From Antitrichia curtipendula (taxonomy: Eukaryota; Streptophyta; Bryopsida; Hypnales; Leucodontaceae), in contig OX579636.1 in the NCBI GenBank assembly GCA_951230915.1, positions 10,059,001 through 10,123,000 on the forward strand: a stretch of 64,000 nt of DNA, in the 5' to 3' direction. Position 1 is the first letter of the stretch. Every line of letters starts with the position of its first letter. The position numbers were made by a program, and so were the translations under genes. Below, one piece after another: positions 30,067-42,079 of the stretch. Below the pieces are notes generated by a model. It made no database searches, was not told the origin of the DNA, and worked only from the letters and a program-made list of their open reading frames with translations.

Positions 30067-30565
30067 TCTTGAAAGGACATGCTTATAACCATGTAAATCA
30101 AGTTTCAAATTCTTCATTATCTTTGTTCTCAACTTATGACTTTTTAATGAAAGAAACTCTTTGTATTTGTTTTATAAGATGGAATTAAAAGGCTTCCATA
30201 TGCTATAAAAATTTCCAAAAGAATTCTTAAAATTTTGGAATTGCTATGAAAAAATTACTACAAATGAGTTTAATAGATTATTATTCAAAAATTCAAAAGG
30301 CCAAGTCTTAGACCCTATGTACAAGTGTAGAGATGATCGAAGTTTCAATTTTCTAAAACAAATTGTCTTGAAGATATACAATTTTGAATCTTCTTATTTA
30401 ATAATAACAACAACAATACTTTGAGGTCTAAATAATCCTAGTTTTATTCTAGGTTTGAATTTTCATTACAAATCTCACCTAAAGTTTTGAACTCTAAATG
30501 ACATTAAAAAAAACTATAATCATAAAAACATTAACTTAGAGATATAATGAATTATTTTTAAATTG

Positions 30566-30622
<57 letters not shown>

Positions 30623-31069
30623 AATTTTAATTTAAATTTAATTTTTAATTTTAAATTTTTTTATGGTATAATTTCACATAATTTTCTATTGGAAAAATTT
30701 AGAGCTAAATATTTCATTCACAATCTTCTTTTCTTTGTCTTTCTTTAAAATTTTGAAGTGCATTGAAGCATAATGACTATAGAAGTCTTAATTTTCAGTA
30801 GCATAGTCATTATTGTTGGCAATCCGTATTGTTCTTTGTTGCATTTTTTGACCTTGACATCTTCAAATCATTATGATATTGCATCAACCAATCTTTACCA
30901 AGTAGGTACTGCCTAATACATCTCGATCTTCTGCACTACATCCAAATGTCAATTTTAAATGTAGGTTACCAATTAATGTCTAGTTTGTTGTAGTCAAAAT
31001 AATACAAGACAAAGGTTATCACTAGAGCATGTAAGCATATTCAAATTCTTAGTAAAAATCCATGTTTCT
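30067..31069. other. AT-rich spacer containing a TA microsatellite
   Basis: The only recognisable structure is the perfect (AT)n run at 30569-30617. The frame at 30563-30748 is an artefact of it. No gene is seen. Confidence 0.4.
30569..30617. repeat. (AT)n microsatellite, 49 nt
   Basis: An uninterrupted AT dinucleotide tract, able to extrude as a cruciform and prone to length change. Confidence 0.95.
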
Positions 31070-31350
31070 ATTCTTGGTGCAGTCTTTCCTGCCAGTTATT
31101 GTGAGAAATGGGACCACCCATGTTGCAAATCATGTAGGCAACAGTCCGGAAAGGTAGGTATTTGGATGCAAAGACAATAATAGAGTCCCTAGGAAATGCA
31201 GATGCCATTGCTATAAAAAAGATTGCATACACTGAAAGAGCAATTACCAAAAAAACACCAAGGAAAAGGTTGGCAGAGAGCGTTGGTGAGGATGGTGCAA
31301 AAAATGCATGTGCTCCTATGTATATTCCGGTGGTTTACAGTGACTAGAAT
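31070..31350. pseudogene. Coding-like patch, unrecognised
   Basis: About 280 bp with higher GC than its surroundings, open on both strands. The minus frame reads about 90 codons without a stop and contains a convincing hydrophobic segment (NLFLGVFLVIALSVYAIFF) followed by SKYLPFRTVAYM. The plus frame from 31162 reads 61 codons rich in Lys, Ala and Ile. A splice-acceptor-like TTCTTGGTGCAG ends at 31082 on the plus strand. I cannot identify a family. A fragment of a multi-exon membrane-protein gene is one possibility, a mobile-element remnant another. Confidence 0.25.
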
Positions 31351-31601
31351 GCACTCAATAGTCTTCTAGTGTAATTATGACAATGGAAACACTTCTTGTG
31401 TTTTATGTAATATATTCGATGCAGTATAAGAAAATAAAACTCATACTGGGCCAATGACGGTGTGCCATGTGTGCAAAATTTATTGTCTGACTACCCTACT
31501 ATTGCATTTGTACATAGTTTTACACTATCACTATCACCTCAAAAAAGGCAGTAACTGCTTGTATACATTGTTCATCAACTGAAGTGTTTATTTACCACTA
31601 T

Positions 31602-32089
31602 TTAATCCCTAAAAAACCAAGTATATGTTCAAGATACGCAAAAAAATCTTAGATAAGTTCCTACAAAGTCAATGTTGGTTTGAATGTTCACAAAATTTTG
31701 ACACAAGGTGTCAAGATGTACTCCTTTAGTATGAATGTTATTTTTTTCCAATGGGGTGTCCAAATCAAAAGTTATATTGTCTTGAATTTTTTGGAGCAAC
31801 TTTTTGTAGAGTAAAAATCTCACACAAGAGAAGTTAAAGTCTATTGGCCTTGTCAAGCAAGGTTGAAAAAAACTTTTTCCTCTAACTTCACACATTACAA
31901 TCTTTCATTTTATGTGGTCAAACATGTTTCTTAAATTTTTTTCTACACATTTCCATAGTAGTCTAGTATAAATTTATATGACTGAATTTTGCAGAAAATT
32001 TTGTTTTTCATTTTTTTTTCACTACCTTCAAAAGTGACTATTTTTTTACAATTTCTATGTGAAGTGTGTGTTGGTTCTTTAGAAGTTAA
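31602..32089 (-). mobile_element. TTAA MITE, family D, shortened
   Basis: 488 bp from TTAA 31602-31605 (followed by TCCCTAAAAAACCAAGT) to TTAA 32086-32089 (preceded by TTGGTTCTTTAGAAG). Interior blocks TAAGTTCCTACAAAGTCA, ATTACAATCTTTCATTTTAT and CCATAGTAGTCTAG match the D copy at 18331-19295. The centre is deleted. Confidence 0.78.
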
Positions 32090-32539
32090 AATAAGATTTT
32101 GTCAAATTTAAATCTTTTGCAAATGATTGATAAGATTTTTTTCTCTATATAAGTAAAAAAATTGAAAGTAATAAGTCACAACTTAATGGATGATGTTTTG
32201 AAAATTAAAAAATCTTGAGGAACAATGAAAAGTAGGATATTGCAACATAAAAACTAGTGCACTGTATCACACAAATGCCCACAAAATTTTCCATGTGATA
32301 GACTGTAAGGAATTAGAGGTATGTTTGGTACAATTTGAAAGAAAAAAAGTGGGAATATATATATACATGCTTATAATTCTATAAAATTAAAATCTACCTC
32401 AAAATTCTCTTAATACAAAATGCAAGAGATTTTATAAAAGAAATTAATCCCTTATTTTCCAAAGAATCCAAGGGAGTCCTCCCTCCAAAATCACTTCTAA
32501 AATGTCATTTCAAAAATTAACAAACAAATGTTTTAGATT

Positions 32540-33183
32540 AATTTTTCAGAAAGCATGACCAAATGATCATAATTAAAACAATGAAATTAGTAAACTCTTC
32601 AGTTTTCAAAGAATTTGACCATAAGGATTTAAAGATATTTGTAATCAAAGTTCAATTTTTGAAAAAATAGTAGTTTTTTTCTTCATGCAAATGGAGTTAA
32701 GGGGGCATATTTCAAACTCACAAATGAAAATTTTGCATTTTATGACCAAGCACAATAATTAATAATAAAAGACAGACATGCTAATTTTCAAAAGTACATG
32801 AACAATAGAAGATTACATCAAAAGTCTTTTATTCAATGGAAGTACACTAAGAAAACAAGAATTCAACTTGACAGGGTCCATTAACTATATATTTGCTCAA
32901 ATCATCAAACTTTTTTTACTTGCACTACTCTTGTAATGTTTATTCATAGAATCTTGAAGGCCAAATTTCTCTCTCAAGGGGCATTTCTTGAAGTGTTTGA
33001 ATTTGAAAATCACCTAAGATAGAGTTTTTGTCCCAACTAAAATATTTAATTGGCTATGTAAAGACAACTTGTTGATCTACATAAGAAAATTTAATTTTCC
33101 AATGTTTTATTTTTGCTTTGGGTAGCTGATCAAAGAGGGGCAACAACTACAAAATGGTTGCTTGGTCTTTTAGGGCTTTAGAT
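32540..33183 (+). mobile_element. Diverged B-like TTAA element (boundaries uncertain)
   Basis: A B-type core (GAATTTGACCATAAGGATTT, AAAGATATTTGTAATCAAAG) is followed by a right end reading TTGCTTGGTCTTTTAGGGCT, which mirrors the left end of the element starting at 33248. The left boundary is a guess; the right end has lost its TTAA. Confidence 0.45.
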
Positions 33184-33247
33184 ATAGGAATAATCTAAAT
33201 TTTTAAAATTTTAAAGATGTATTTTAATATCAATTTAGTGATGCTTT

Positions 33248-33990
33248 TTAACCCCTAAAAGACCAAGTAGCATTTGGGGGCAACATTGTGTTTTTGGTTG
33301 TCCATTTATGAGTGAATTTTCATTTTGTTTTTGAAATTTTACACAACATGTAACTGAAGAGTAGCTTCAGAAGGCACAAAAATCTTCATAAATTTCAACT
33401 ACAAGGTTAAAAAGTTATAATATAATATATAGTTTCTTTTGGAGCTTGGGCAACCCATGTAACTAGAAAGAAAGAAAAATTTGAAATTGATTTTTTAAAT
33501 TTATATATATGTTAAGAAATTTTAATCATTCCATTTTGATAAATAAGATGAAAGCTATGAGGATATTTAGTTTGTGGCAATTATGGAATTTTTACTGCAA
33601 AATAAACTTTGAATTCTTTTATTTAACTCAATTTTTAATTTTTTTGGAAAAAAATAATAATAGGATGTAGATTGTTTATTACAACATTACAAATTTATAA
33701 TTTTCAATTCTATCACTAAATTCTCAACAATTTAGTATTTTAAATCATTCTCTACTTCTTTCTACTTATTATTTTTCTTAAGCATGAATATGAAATATTT
33801 TTTGTTGAAATTTTTATGTGTATTCCCAACTTATCTCTTCATTATATTATGGAGAGTTCCAAGTTGTAAGATTCACATTTTTGGGTAAAAAATTTGAAAG
33901 GTGAGATATTGTAAGGTGATTAATTTGGAAAAAATTGAAAATATTTTTTTGAAATCCAATCATCATGATCTTGCAATTGGTAAGTTTTTT
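33248..33990 (-). mobile_element. TTAA MITE, family C, inverted and decayed
   Basis: It begins TTAACCCCTAAAAGACCAAG at 33248. From about 33590 to 33780 it matches family C in reverse complement (AATAAACTTTGAATTCTTT, ATAGGATGTAGATTGTTTA, CAACAATTTAGTATTTTAAA, CATTCTCTACTTC). The far end cannot be placed; 33990 is approximate. Confidence 0.65.
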
Positions 33991-34499
33991 TATTCTGAAA
34001 TATTAGAAGGATGTGCTTTAACAAGTTAACTAAAGGATTTACAGATGGATTTGTTAAAAATTAAATATAGATGAAGATTTTAGCTTTGCTTTAGAGACTA
34101 GTATTTTGAAGCAATTTTGAGCCTTTAAATATAAAAGAACTTTAGAAGTTAAGAAAAAGTTGTAAAAAATGGTTGATAAATCATATCTATAATTATGATT
34201 AAATTTCCTTCTATACTTATTAATAATTTTTGTTGAAAATTTTAATCAAAAATAAAAATTCCTTTTAAAATTGATTATAAATTAAATATGTGTATTTTCA
34301 CAAGATTTATTCTCTTTATATTCAAAATGTTAAATTCTAACTATGGTCATTTTAGAAAATATTCTTTTACTTATTTATTCATTGATTTGTCATTTTTTGA
34401 ATTGCAAAAGTTACTTTAGAGGTCAAATATACCTATAGCCTATAAACTATAGGATTTTAGAGAAGTCTTGGGAATCTATAGATTACAAATGTAAGAAAA

Positions 34500-35391
34500 T
34501 TAACTTCTAAAGTTTTTTTGGATATTTTTAAGCAAAACTACCACAAATCATCACATTTTGAAAGCAAAGTAGAGTAGTGAAATTGTGATATATTTGGCAA
34601 CTTTATCCTTTAGGATCTTGTACCTAATTTGAATGTCTATTTTAATTTTAATTTTCAAAAATAATTTTTTAGCATCTTCACAATTATAATGTTCAAAGTA
34701 GTATAAGTAGCTTTTGCAAATCATTCCAAAAGGTGAGGTTTCAACTTTGAAACCTTTTACGAAAAAACAACAACATATTCTTTGCTATGTGAAGAATTTG
34801 ATATTATATTACAAAGTTGACTTAGGAGTCTACAAATAAAAATTCAAGAAAAAAACTTTGTATTCATCCTTTAGATAATCATTGTGAGGAAAGGTGTATA
34901 AGATAATAGAAAAAAACTAAATTGCTAATAAATATAGAATTAAAATAGGCCAATTCCAATGGTAAAATAATGTAGAAATCCACCTAGCCCTATGCACTTT
35001 TTTGTTTTCAAAAATTGTGAAAAAATGAGTTAAAAACAAACTTCTTAGTTGTTTTTTGGGAGAACATTTCATGATTGCCAACAAAACATAATTATTCATA
35101 TCTTTGCCTCATTCATTAGAACAATATAAATAATTAGATATGGATCTATTATGCAAGAAAATATATTTTTAGGTGCTATAGAATTAAGGGGAAACTAAAA
35201 ATAACATAAATCTCTAACCACAATTTTGTTTCTTTTGCAATTTGGCTCTTAAAAAGTTAGAAAAATCTCCATTCTATATAAATTTTTGTAAAAATACCTT
35301 CAACAATTGCGTTTGTAAGAGCTTGTTGGTTCAAAAATGCAAAAAATCACTTCAGGCATTGAAAGACTTGGGAAAAGACTTTAGAAGTTAA
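34500..35391 (+). mobile_element. TTAA MITE, diverged family B
   Basis: 892 bp from TTAA 34500-34503 to TTAA 35388-35391. The inverted ends are TTAACTTCTAAAGTTTTTTT and, in reverse complement, TTAACTTCTAAAGTCTTTTC. The interior follows the B order (AAAACTACCACAAA, AAAATTCAAGAAAAAAAC, CATTTCATGATTGCC), but with many substitutions. Confidence 0.72.
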
Positions 35392-35799
35392 CACATCAAT
35401 CCACAAACATTCAAATAAATGAAAAAACAAGATTTTGTGTGCTTGGGACATGTTTGCATTCATTTGTTGTTTGAAATTTGAACATTTGATTCTTTAAGGA
35501 GATAAGGAGTAGGAAAATTAACTAACAAATGAAATTCAACATAAATTAACTAGGGCTTTGTGTTACTATACACAAGCATTGACAAGTGTGTTGCAAGGAA
35601 GCAATAAATACATGTATAATATAAAAATAAAAATTGGTGTATGTGTGCAAAATAAAAACAAAACCAAAAAAATCATTATGAAAGTAAACTTTGAGTTATA
35701 TTGATAATAGAAATTATTTTTTACTAATATATTTAATGAAGATTGGCAAGCTCATGGTGTTGCAAAGAAGGCTCTAATATCTACTACCTTAAAAAACAA

Positions 35800-36123
35800 T
35801 ATTAATGCACTCCGTCTATGTTGGGCACTTCAGTTGGTGATTGAAGGCCTTTTTAACGAATGTATTTGCATAGCGCAATATTGGTAACATTTCGTTGGAC
35901 GTGATGTTGGTCAACGAATCAGGAGACATTGCGCACGGAGTTTTAGGTTGCTGAAAATCTTGTTCAGGAGTTCAGCCACGTGCAAGATAGTTGTTTTTGC
36001 TGAAGGCTGACAAGCTGATGCTGAGGATCCACGTATCTCTTGAGTGACAACAGAATTGGAAGCCCTAAAAATTGATTCTCTGAGGAATCCTGTACTGAAC
36101 GGTGTCTGGTCCGCTGCAACAAC
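35800..36123 (+). other. Start of a GC-richer island; possible leader or promoter
   Basis: From about 35810 the sequence changes abruptly from transposon-like AT-rich DNA to balanced composition with several CG dinucleotides (GCGCACGG, CCACGTGC). It leads into the open frame at 36124-36812, and a 5' region of a gene or gene fragment is one reading. It contains no recognised transposon end. Confidence 0.3.
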
Positions 36124-36812
36124 ATGGAGCCCTCCCTGCAACCCAAGTCGTGGAGAATCCTCAGTCTCCTGGAACTAGACTCCTCGATCAATACGGTAAG
36201 CAGGTACTCTGATCTCCAAAGCTCCGATCCAGCTCCAACCTCCGTCCGATCCCCAGGGAGGTACGTACAAGCCGAAAGCCTGTCCCAGAGCACCTTCGGC
36301 CCAACTCACGCCAGCTGAGAATCGAGGGCTCACTGGCCGATCGAGCGATACAAGACAACGCAAAACTATTTTTCCATCATCACCCGGCCTGCCACAAGTT
36401 CATTTTGAGTGGTACACAGACAAAGCTCAGGTTTGAAATCGGAAGAATGGAAAAAGCTGGTACGTACGTGGACAGACAGACATTTGCACTACTTAAGGAA
36501 ATAATACAATACCAAGCATGGCACACGCGGCAGAGGGTGCAGAATCTGCAGATTTCAAACCTGATGCAAGGGGAAGGTAGCAATAGTCAAACCATCGATC
36601 CACCCGGCCAGATAGAGGTTCCGATCCATTCCGTTGAACAAGCGGGCCGGGACTGGCTTGGATGCGACATCGATCACGAACTACCATTGATTTGCCCTTC
36701 CATTGAATGCAGCGCAGCTGCAGAAACAGCAGCAGCTGTACGTTACGGGGCACCACTGGAAATTACCAGAAGGAAAAAACAAAAACACGGCAGCACTCGA
36801 AAGTTTCAATAG
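36124..36812 (+). CDS. Unrecognised open reading region, possibly a two-exon gene or gene fragment
   Basis: The frame ending at 36812 is open for 200 codons from 36213 to the TAG, in GC-richer sequence. It contains KLRFEIGRMEKAGTYVDRQT and KEIIQYQAWHTRQRVQNLQ, an Ala-rich stretch (CSAAAETAAAV) and a basic end (RRKKQKHGSTRK). An ATG at 36124 opens another frame (MEPSLQPKSWRILSLLELD) with a donor-like GTAAGC at 36196 and an acceptor-like CCCCAG at 36251-36256, so a short intron joining them is possible. I recognise no domain. Minus-strand frames over the same DNA are also open, so the coding strand is not certain. Confidence 0.3.
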
Positions 36813-37890
36813 GAATCATATATTATTAATACAAATTCTGTTGTAACCATATATACAGCAAGTTAGAGTTTTGTTGACGAGATTTTGACGCTGTAAAACG
36901 TCTCAACCTGACGCCGCACAGGCATAGTATTATCCTTCAATTCTGCCTTCACGAACTTCTAGCATGATCTCTTTCATAAGAGTTAGAAACAATAAACAAG
37001 ACCCACAAACAGCGCACTGAATCCATCTAAAATTCATTGAAACGATAGAAGTCAACCTGAGTCTGAGTTGATAAGAAGAGTCTCGAAAACACTGCACGTT
37101 TTTTAAGAACAAATCAACCAAAGATGAAACTGACTCACTTGTCGAGGTAAAATTCAGCCCTTGCATTTGTTCCTGACAGTTGCCAGTCGAAGTTCCAGTA
37201 GCAAATCCTAACTGAAGCTCTTGGACTATTTTTTACAAAAAGCGTCCACAGCTGTCACTTTTTAGTGCATTGAGAGTAACTTACTGAAATATAAAAAGCA
37301 TTCTTTTTTCAAACTTTCAACGATAAAAAATTTATACTAGACTACTGTAGGAATTCGTGGCAGAAATTTTAGACCATTTGACTCATAAATTGAAAGATTA
37401 TAATGTTTGAATTAGGAGGAAATAAATTTTGGTGAACATAGTTTGACTCAACTTTGTGGAGGAAGTACTCTCCAACAATGGGAACTTAGACCATTAGGGA
37501 GGTAGTTGTATTAGTTATTGAAGATCATAATGGAGGTGTCTAGTATGCTAAGAAGATGTCCAAAAAAATGAACTACATGGACAAGATTTCATTTTTATGT
37601 AGAGAACTCATTTTTTGGAAGAATTGAAATTTCAACCACTAATAAAAATCTTTCCATCTCTTAATCAAGTACTAAAAGCTTACAACTTAAAAAATATATG
37701 TCATGAGTATACATTAGAATTTGTGCTTGTAGTTCTAAAACTGTTCTAAAGTTGCCATTTTTAGTCTACTGAGTAACAACTAGAAAAATATACTTTTTCC
37801 AATTTCATCTATATATTATTTTCCTACACTACTATGAGAATATATGGAAAAAATTTCAGTCCATTTAGCTTCATAGATTGTACATTCAAA
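36813..37890. other. Rest of the island, then AT-rich repeat fragments
   Basis: On the minus strand 36930-37200 is open for nearly 90 codons (with QELQLGFATGTSTGNCQEQM) and has a GTGAGT donor-like site, but no family is recognised. From about 37210 to 37890 there are two fragments with TTAA-element core motifs (ACTAGACTACTGTAGGAATT; CACTACTATGAGAATATATG; GATTGAAAGATTATAATG-like). These are remnants of B- or D-type elements without ends. Confidence 0.35.
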
Positions 37891-38491
37891 GTAATCCCTA
37901 AAGGACCATAAGGCCACCACATGGCTTCTACAACTACATTTGTAAAAAATTTGATATATGAACCTAACTAATATTACGTAAGCAACAAAGAGATCCTAGA
38001 TGATTTTGCTGTTGAATCCGTCGATGCAATCCAACCAAGAAATGATTGAGTGTGCAATTTTTGGTGAATTTTTGGAGAATGGAAAAGGCATTGTAGGCCA
38101 TTGCTTCACATTCTCATATCTTTTTTTCTACATCTCAAAATGATTTGAAAAAAATTAAAAAATCAATATTATGATGATATGCACATGTGGAAAAAAATCA
38201 GAATTTTTAGAGCAGTTTTGAGCATTCCGATTTCAACATTTTGATTTTAGCGTACATACAACGTACTCCTTAGCCAAACATCTTTCATCAATCTTGTCGA
38301 CGGTGGCATTTTCTCAAAAATTATGCAATTTTTTAATTATTTATCTATAGGAAAGATGAATAAGTCTTGTTTCATTTCAACGGTGGCAATCATCAAAATT
38401 ATTCTATACGAATGAAGAATTATGCTTGTTACAAGAGCTAGTTAAAAAAATAAGGACTATGCTCAAACACCCCTGGTCCTGTAGGGGTTAA
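37891..38491. mobile_element. TTAA MITE, family E
   Basis: 601 bp with ends GTAATCCCTAAAGGACCATA and, in reverse complement, TTAACCCCTACAGGACCAGG (TTAA 38488-38491). The interior (TTGTCGACGGTGGCATTTTC and a near-repeat CAACGGTGGCAATCATC) is unlike families A-D, so it is kept separate. It sits within older element debris. Confidence 0.75.
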
Positions 38492-39542
38492 TGAAAAATA
38501 CTTCATAGCTTACATGATTGCTTGTCCAACTCCTTGCCCTATATTACCGATGGAGTTGCCTTGGATGCCCCAAAACTTTTGAGTCCTATAGCTTCTTATT
38601 TACAACCTTAGATAGGAAAAAAATCATATTTTGAAGAAGCCTATAGAAGTGAGCATCTTTAATAAGAATTTTACTTTCATCCAATTAAAATTGACTTTAT
38701 AGTAACCTACCCAAGTTTCCAATTGTCATTTAGGTATTAACAAATCATACAAAAAATTCCACACTTGACAATCAAAAATCAAAGAAAAATTCAGCTTTGT
38801 ATTAACTTTCTATCTCACTCAAATCCTCAATCCAATGTGGAATAGCTAACTTGGGAGCCAATGACAACACCATCAACCAAATTTTCATATTTCAACCTAG
38901 ACAAACCTTCTTATCAATATTTATATCATTAATGGAATTTTCCATCATTTTCTCAATACAATATGTTGTCCTTTCACAAAGTTCATGATATTGAATTTCA
39001 AATTTTATTTTACAAAATTTTATTTTTTCAAATGAGTTAAAAAAAGTTACAAATTTGGCATAGGTTACATATTTGATTAAATACAGATGTGCTTAGAAAT
39101 AGATGGAGGCACATTTTGGCAATATGATATACTGTATTTTTAATTGTTCTACCCTGATGCACACATGATATTAGATTTCAAAATAGTTTTTTCACTGGAA
39201 ATTGCACTATGGATTTATGGGTGAAAGCATTAAAAAAAATTTAGAATAGAAAGAAATTCAATAAAATACATACTGATATGTCTGAATATTTAGGAGATAG
39301 ACAAAAAGTGAAAATATTCAAAATGACAAATCCCTGTAAAATAAGAAAGTAAACTTTCAAGTAATATATGATTCTCATAAAAATAACTAAAATTATGGAC
39401 TACAGATGGAATGGGAATGTGTCATTCAAATCCAATATTAATTTCAAATATGTTGACAATATATTCTAATTTTTTTTGCATTTAAGTGGAGTTCAAAGAT
39501 ACAAATTACACAAAACTATGCATGAGTTTTTATTCTTCACCC
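38492..39542. other. AT-rich spacer, 1 kb
   Basis: No gene, RNA gene or element end is recognised. Confidence 0.3.
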
Positions 39543-40455
39543 TCAACTCCTAAAGGACCATTGTCCCCTTGGGGGACAAAATAGGTTTTAGGCAGGTTCT
39601 TATGACCTCAATTTTTAATGAATTTTTTTGAAACTTTCTCATGAGCTAGAAAAGTTTCTTAGCTTTGTGGGAATATAATTTTTATTTCAATCGGTGACCG
39701 GGAGCAAAAGTTATGCCATCAGAAACATAATTATCACTTCACCAGGCAGGAAAAAAATCCAAAAAATCATGGAATTAAATTTTAAAAAATTCCCCTTACA
39801 GATCATACTTTTGTCTACATGTGAAGCTTTGATTCATTCCATTTGGATTAGTGATGTGAAAGTGATGAACAATCTTGTTTTTTAGGCAATCTAGGCATCT
39901 TCTTGAAAAAATAACTTATAGGATTCATTTTTACATGAAAATTTTCAATGTTTTTCTTACAAAGTAAGGTTTGATTGCTAGAAAAATCTTACCATTGGGA
40001 TTATTGTGTTTCAATCCCATCTTAGAACTATTAGTGATTTAGTTTTTCTTTCAATCTTGGACCTACATCTACTTGACAATTTTTTAAAGAATGGAAAACA
40101 AGCATTTTTCTTTTGAATTTTTTTTTCTAGAATTTCAACTCAATTCTTCGATACTAAAAAATTTAAATTCAAAGTCCATAGTGCAAAAAAATTCCACAAA
40201 GGGCGGTCAAAGTCATCTGAAATTGCATGCTAGTGTTCAAAAAATATAAAAATTCAACTTTGAATGCTAATATCTTCTTCTGTAAGGTCAAACACCATGA
40301 AATTTTTACCACATGATTTTAGACAAGTAAAGTACAATATCCTATTGTTAAATTATAAAAAATATATATTTTTTGTTTTCTTGGATGAACGCAGCAGAAA
40401 TGGCAGTTTTGAGTGATTTTTGACAGAAAAATGAGCTTGGTCATGTAGGGGTTAA
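39543..40455 (-). mobile_element. TTAA MITE, family B, inverted
   Basis: 913 bp. It begins TCAACTCCTAAAGGACCATT with a subterminal palindrome CCCCTTGGGGG, and ends GGTCATGTAGGGGTTAA (TTAA 40452-40455). The interior is B in reverse complement: AGGTTCTTATGACCTCAATT, TATAATTTTTATTTCAAT, AAAAGTTATGCCATC, TTCATTCCATTTGGATTAG and GGCAGTTTTGAGTG. Confidence 0.85.
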
Positions 40456-40760
40456 ATAGACAATTAATAAGTAATAATTATAAGTTGCTTTGTTTATAAC
40501 TTGGATGGGGTTCATTTCAAGAGCTGCTGGGTGGGATTATAGTGGATATTGCAACTAAAGGCGGAATTGGCCAAACTTTGACTTTGATGTGTTAGAATTG
40601 GCCTAACTTTGAAGAAATGACAAAATGTTTTCTGACATTGTACATGGAAGTGCACAATATTTGCAAGCCTGGAAGAATGAAAATAGTTGGCTAGAAATTT
40701 TTCACAAAGAAGCCCAAGAAAAGTAGGAGATGCAAGTTTTTGACTTTCAAAAAAATAATT

Positions 40761-41743
40761 TTAACCCCTAAAGATTTTTGACTATATTTTCACCAAAAAT
40801 GCTCAAAACTTGTCATTTTTAGAAGAAGCACCAAATTTTAAGAAAAAACAACATTTTTGGACATATGTAACCATATGGTCTTGTAGTACGCTAGTTTGAA
40901 AAGATGTGGAAAAAATTCAGAAATCTTCACCATGTAGATTGCAAGATATTAGCATTTGAAGTGACAAAATCCATTATTAGAGCCCTTCGATAAACTGGGC
41001 AGATGCACTTCACAAGGTTACATTGTAAGAAAAAATCTCCAAAATGGTGGTGCTTCTTTGGATTCATTCTTCAAGGCAAGTTGGCTACATGCTTGAAAGT
41101 TTTCAGATCACTTGGAATTGTACAATATATTGGAAAAGAATACTAAGTAGAAAAAATTAGATAATGATTTAAAATACAAAATTGTTAAGAATTTAGTTAT
41201 GGAATTGAAAACTGCCAATTCCAATTGTTGCAATGATTCAAAGCTTTTTATGCATATATAACTCCATACCTACTTCAAATTTTTGATTTAAAAAAAATAT
41301 TGTCTTTAGTCTACCCGGACTTCTCACTTACAAAAAAAGTATCATATTAGGGCATAACTTTTGACTCATACTTTCAAATGTCATGAAAGGTTTAGTACAT
41401 ATTCCTTGTCTCCACTTTCTATTAAAATTTCAAGCTAAAATATGAAAATATCCGGTCACAATACCTGCACAAAATTTTGATCCAGGTGGATTGACCCCCT
41501 CGCTTGGCCTTACCAGGGGGGCATGTAAAAAAAAAAGCCCCCTATTTTGGGCTGTTCCAGGGTTTATTCTTGACTTCATCTTACAAATTTGGTGTCTCTG
41601 ATCGCAAATATGAATTCAAAATTTGCAAAAAAAATCATGTGCAAAAAACAGGGTTTGCCCGCAAGGCTGAGTGAGGGGGTCAATCCACCCTGGCCAAATT
41701 TTCTATGTTGCCCAAAACAGCAAGTTGGTCCTTCGTGAGTTAA
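40761..41743 (+). mobile_element. TTAA MITE, family C, with a nested MITE
   Basis: It starts TTAACCCCTAAAGATTTTTG (TTAA 40761-40764) and ends TTGGTCCTTCGTGAGTTAA (TTAA 41740-41743). The C landmarks (AACCATATGGTCTTGTAGTA, AGATTGCAAGATATTAGCAT, ATAACTTTTGACTCATA, CTATGTTGCC) are all present. A 212-bp foreign element is inserted near the right end (41482-41693). Confidence 0.85.
41482..41693. mobile_element. 212-bp MITE with CCAGGTGGATTGACC termini, nested in C
   Basis: The inverted ends are CCAGGTGGATTGACCCCCTC and, in reverse complement, CCAGGGTGGATTGACCCCCT. The insert is GC-richer than its host. It is flanked by AAATTTTGAT on the left and AAATTTTCTAT on the right, near-copies of one site in family C, which suggests a target duplication of about 9-11 bp. 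No other copy is seen in this window. Confidence 0.78.
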
Positions 41744-42079
41744 CAATGAATTAAATTTTGGGATTTCATATAATTTGAAAATAAGATAAAGCTATTTCTA
41801 AAACGTAGTTCCTTCCTACTTGTGTATAGTTTCCCCTTGTTCACATGGAAGTGTAAACATCGAAGAAGTAAGCAAAAACAATTCTAATTCTGAAAAAACT
41901 GAAAATTGTTTACCGATTCCTATTTTACAGTGGAAGTTTGCCCCTACAACAAAGTCAGTTATAACCTTTAAAGACCCAAGGGTTTGGAAGAAAATACAAA
42001 TGTATTTTAAATTCAAAATTCAGATTTTTTTTTAATGTTTGCATCAAAATAATCAAATGAAGCATAGAAAGCAAACTCT

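Noticed and set aside
30563..30748. 61-codon frame starting in the AT microsatellite
   Set aside because: The residues are an Ile-Tyr repeat caused by the (AT)n tract.
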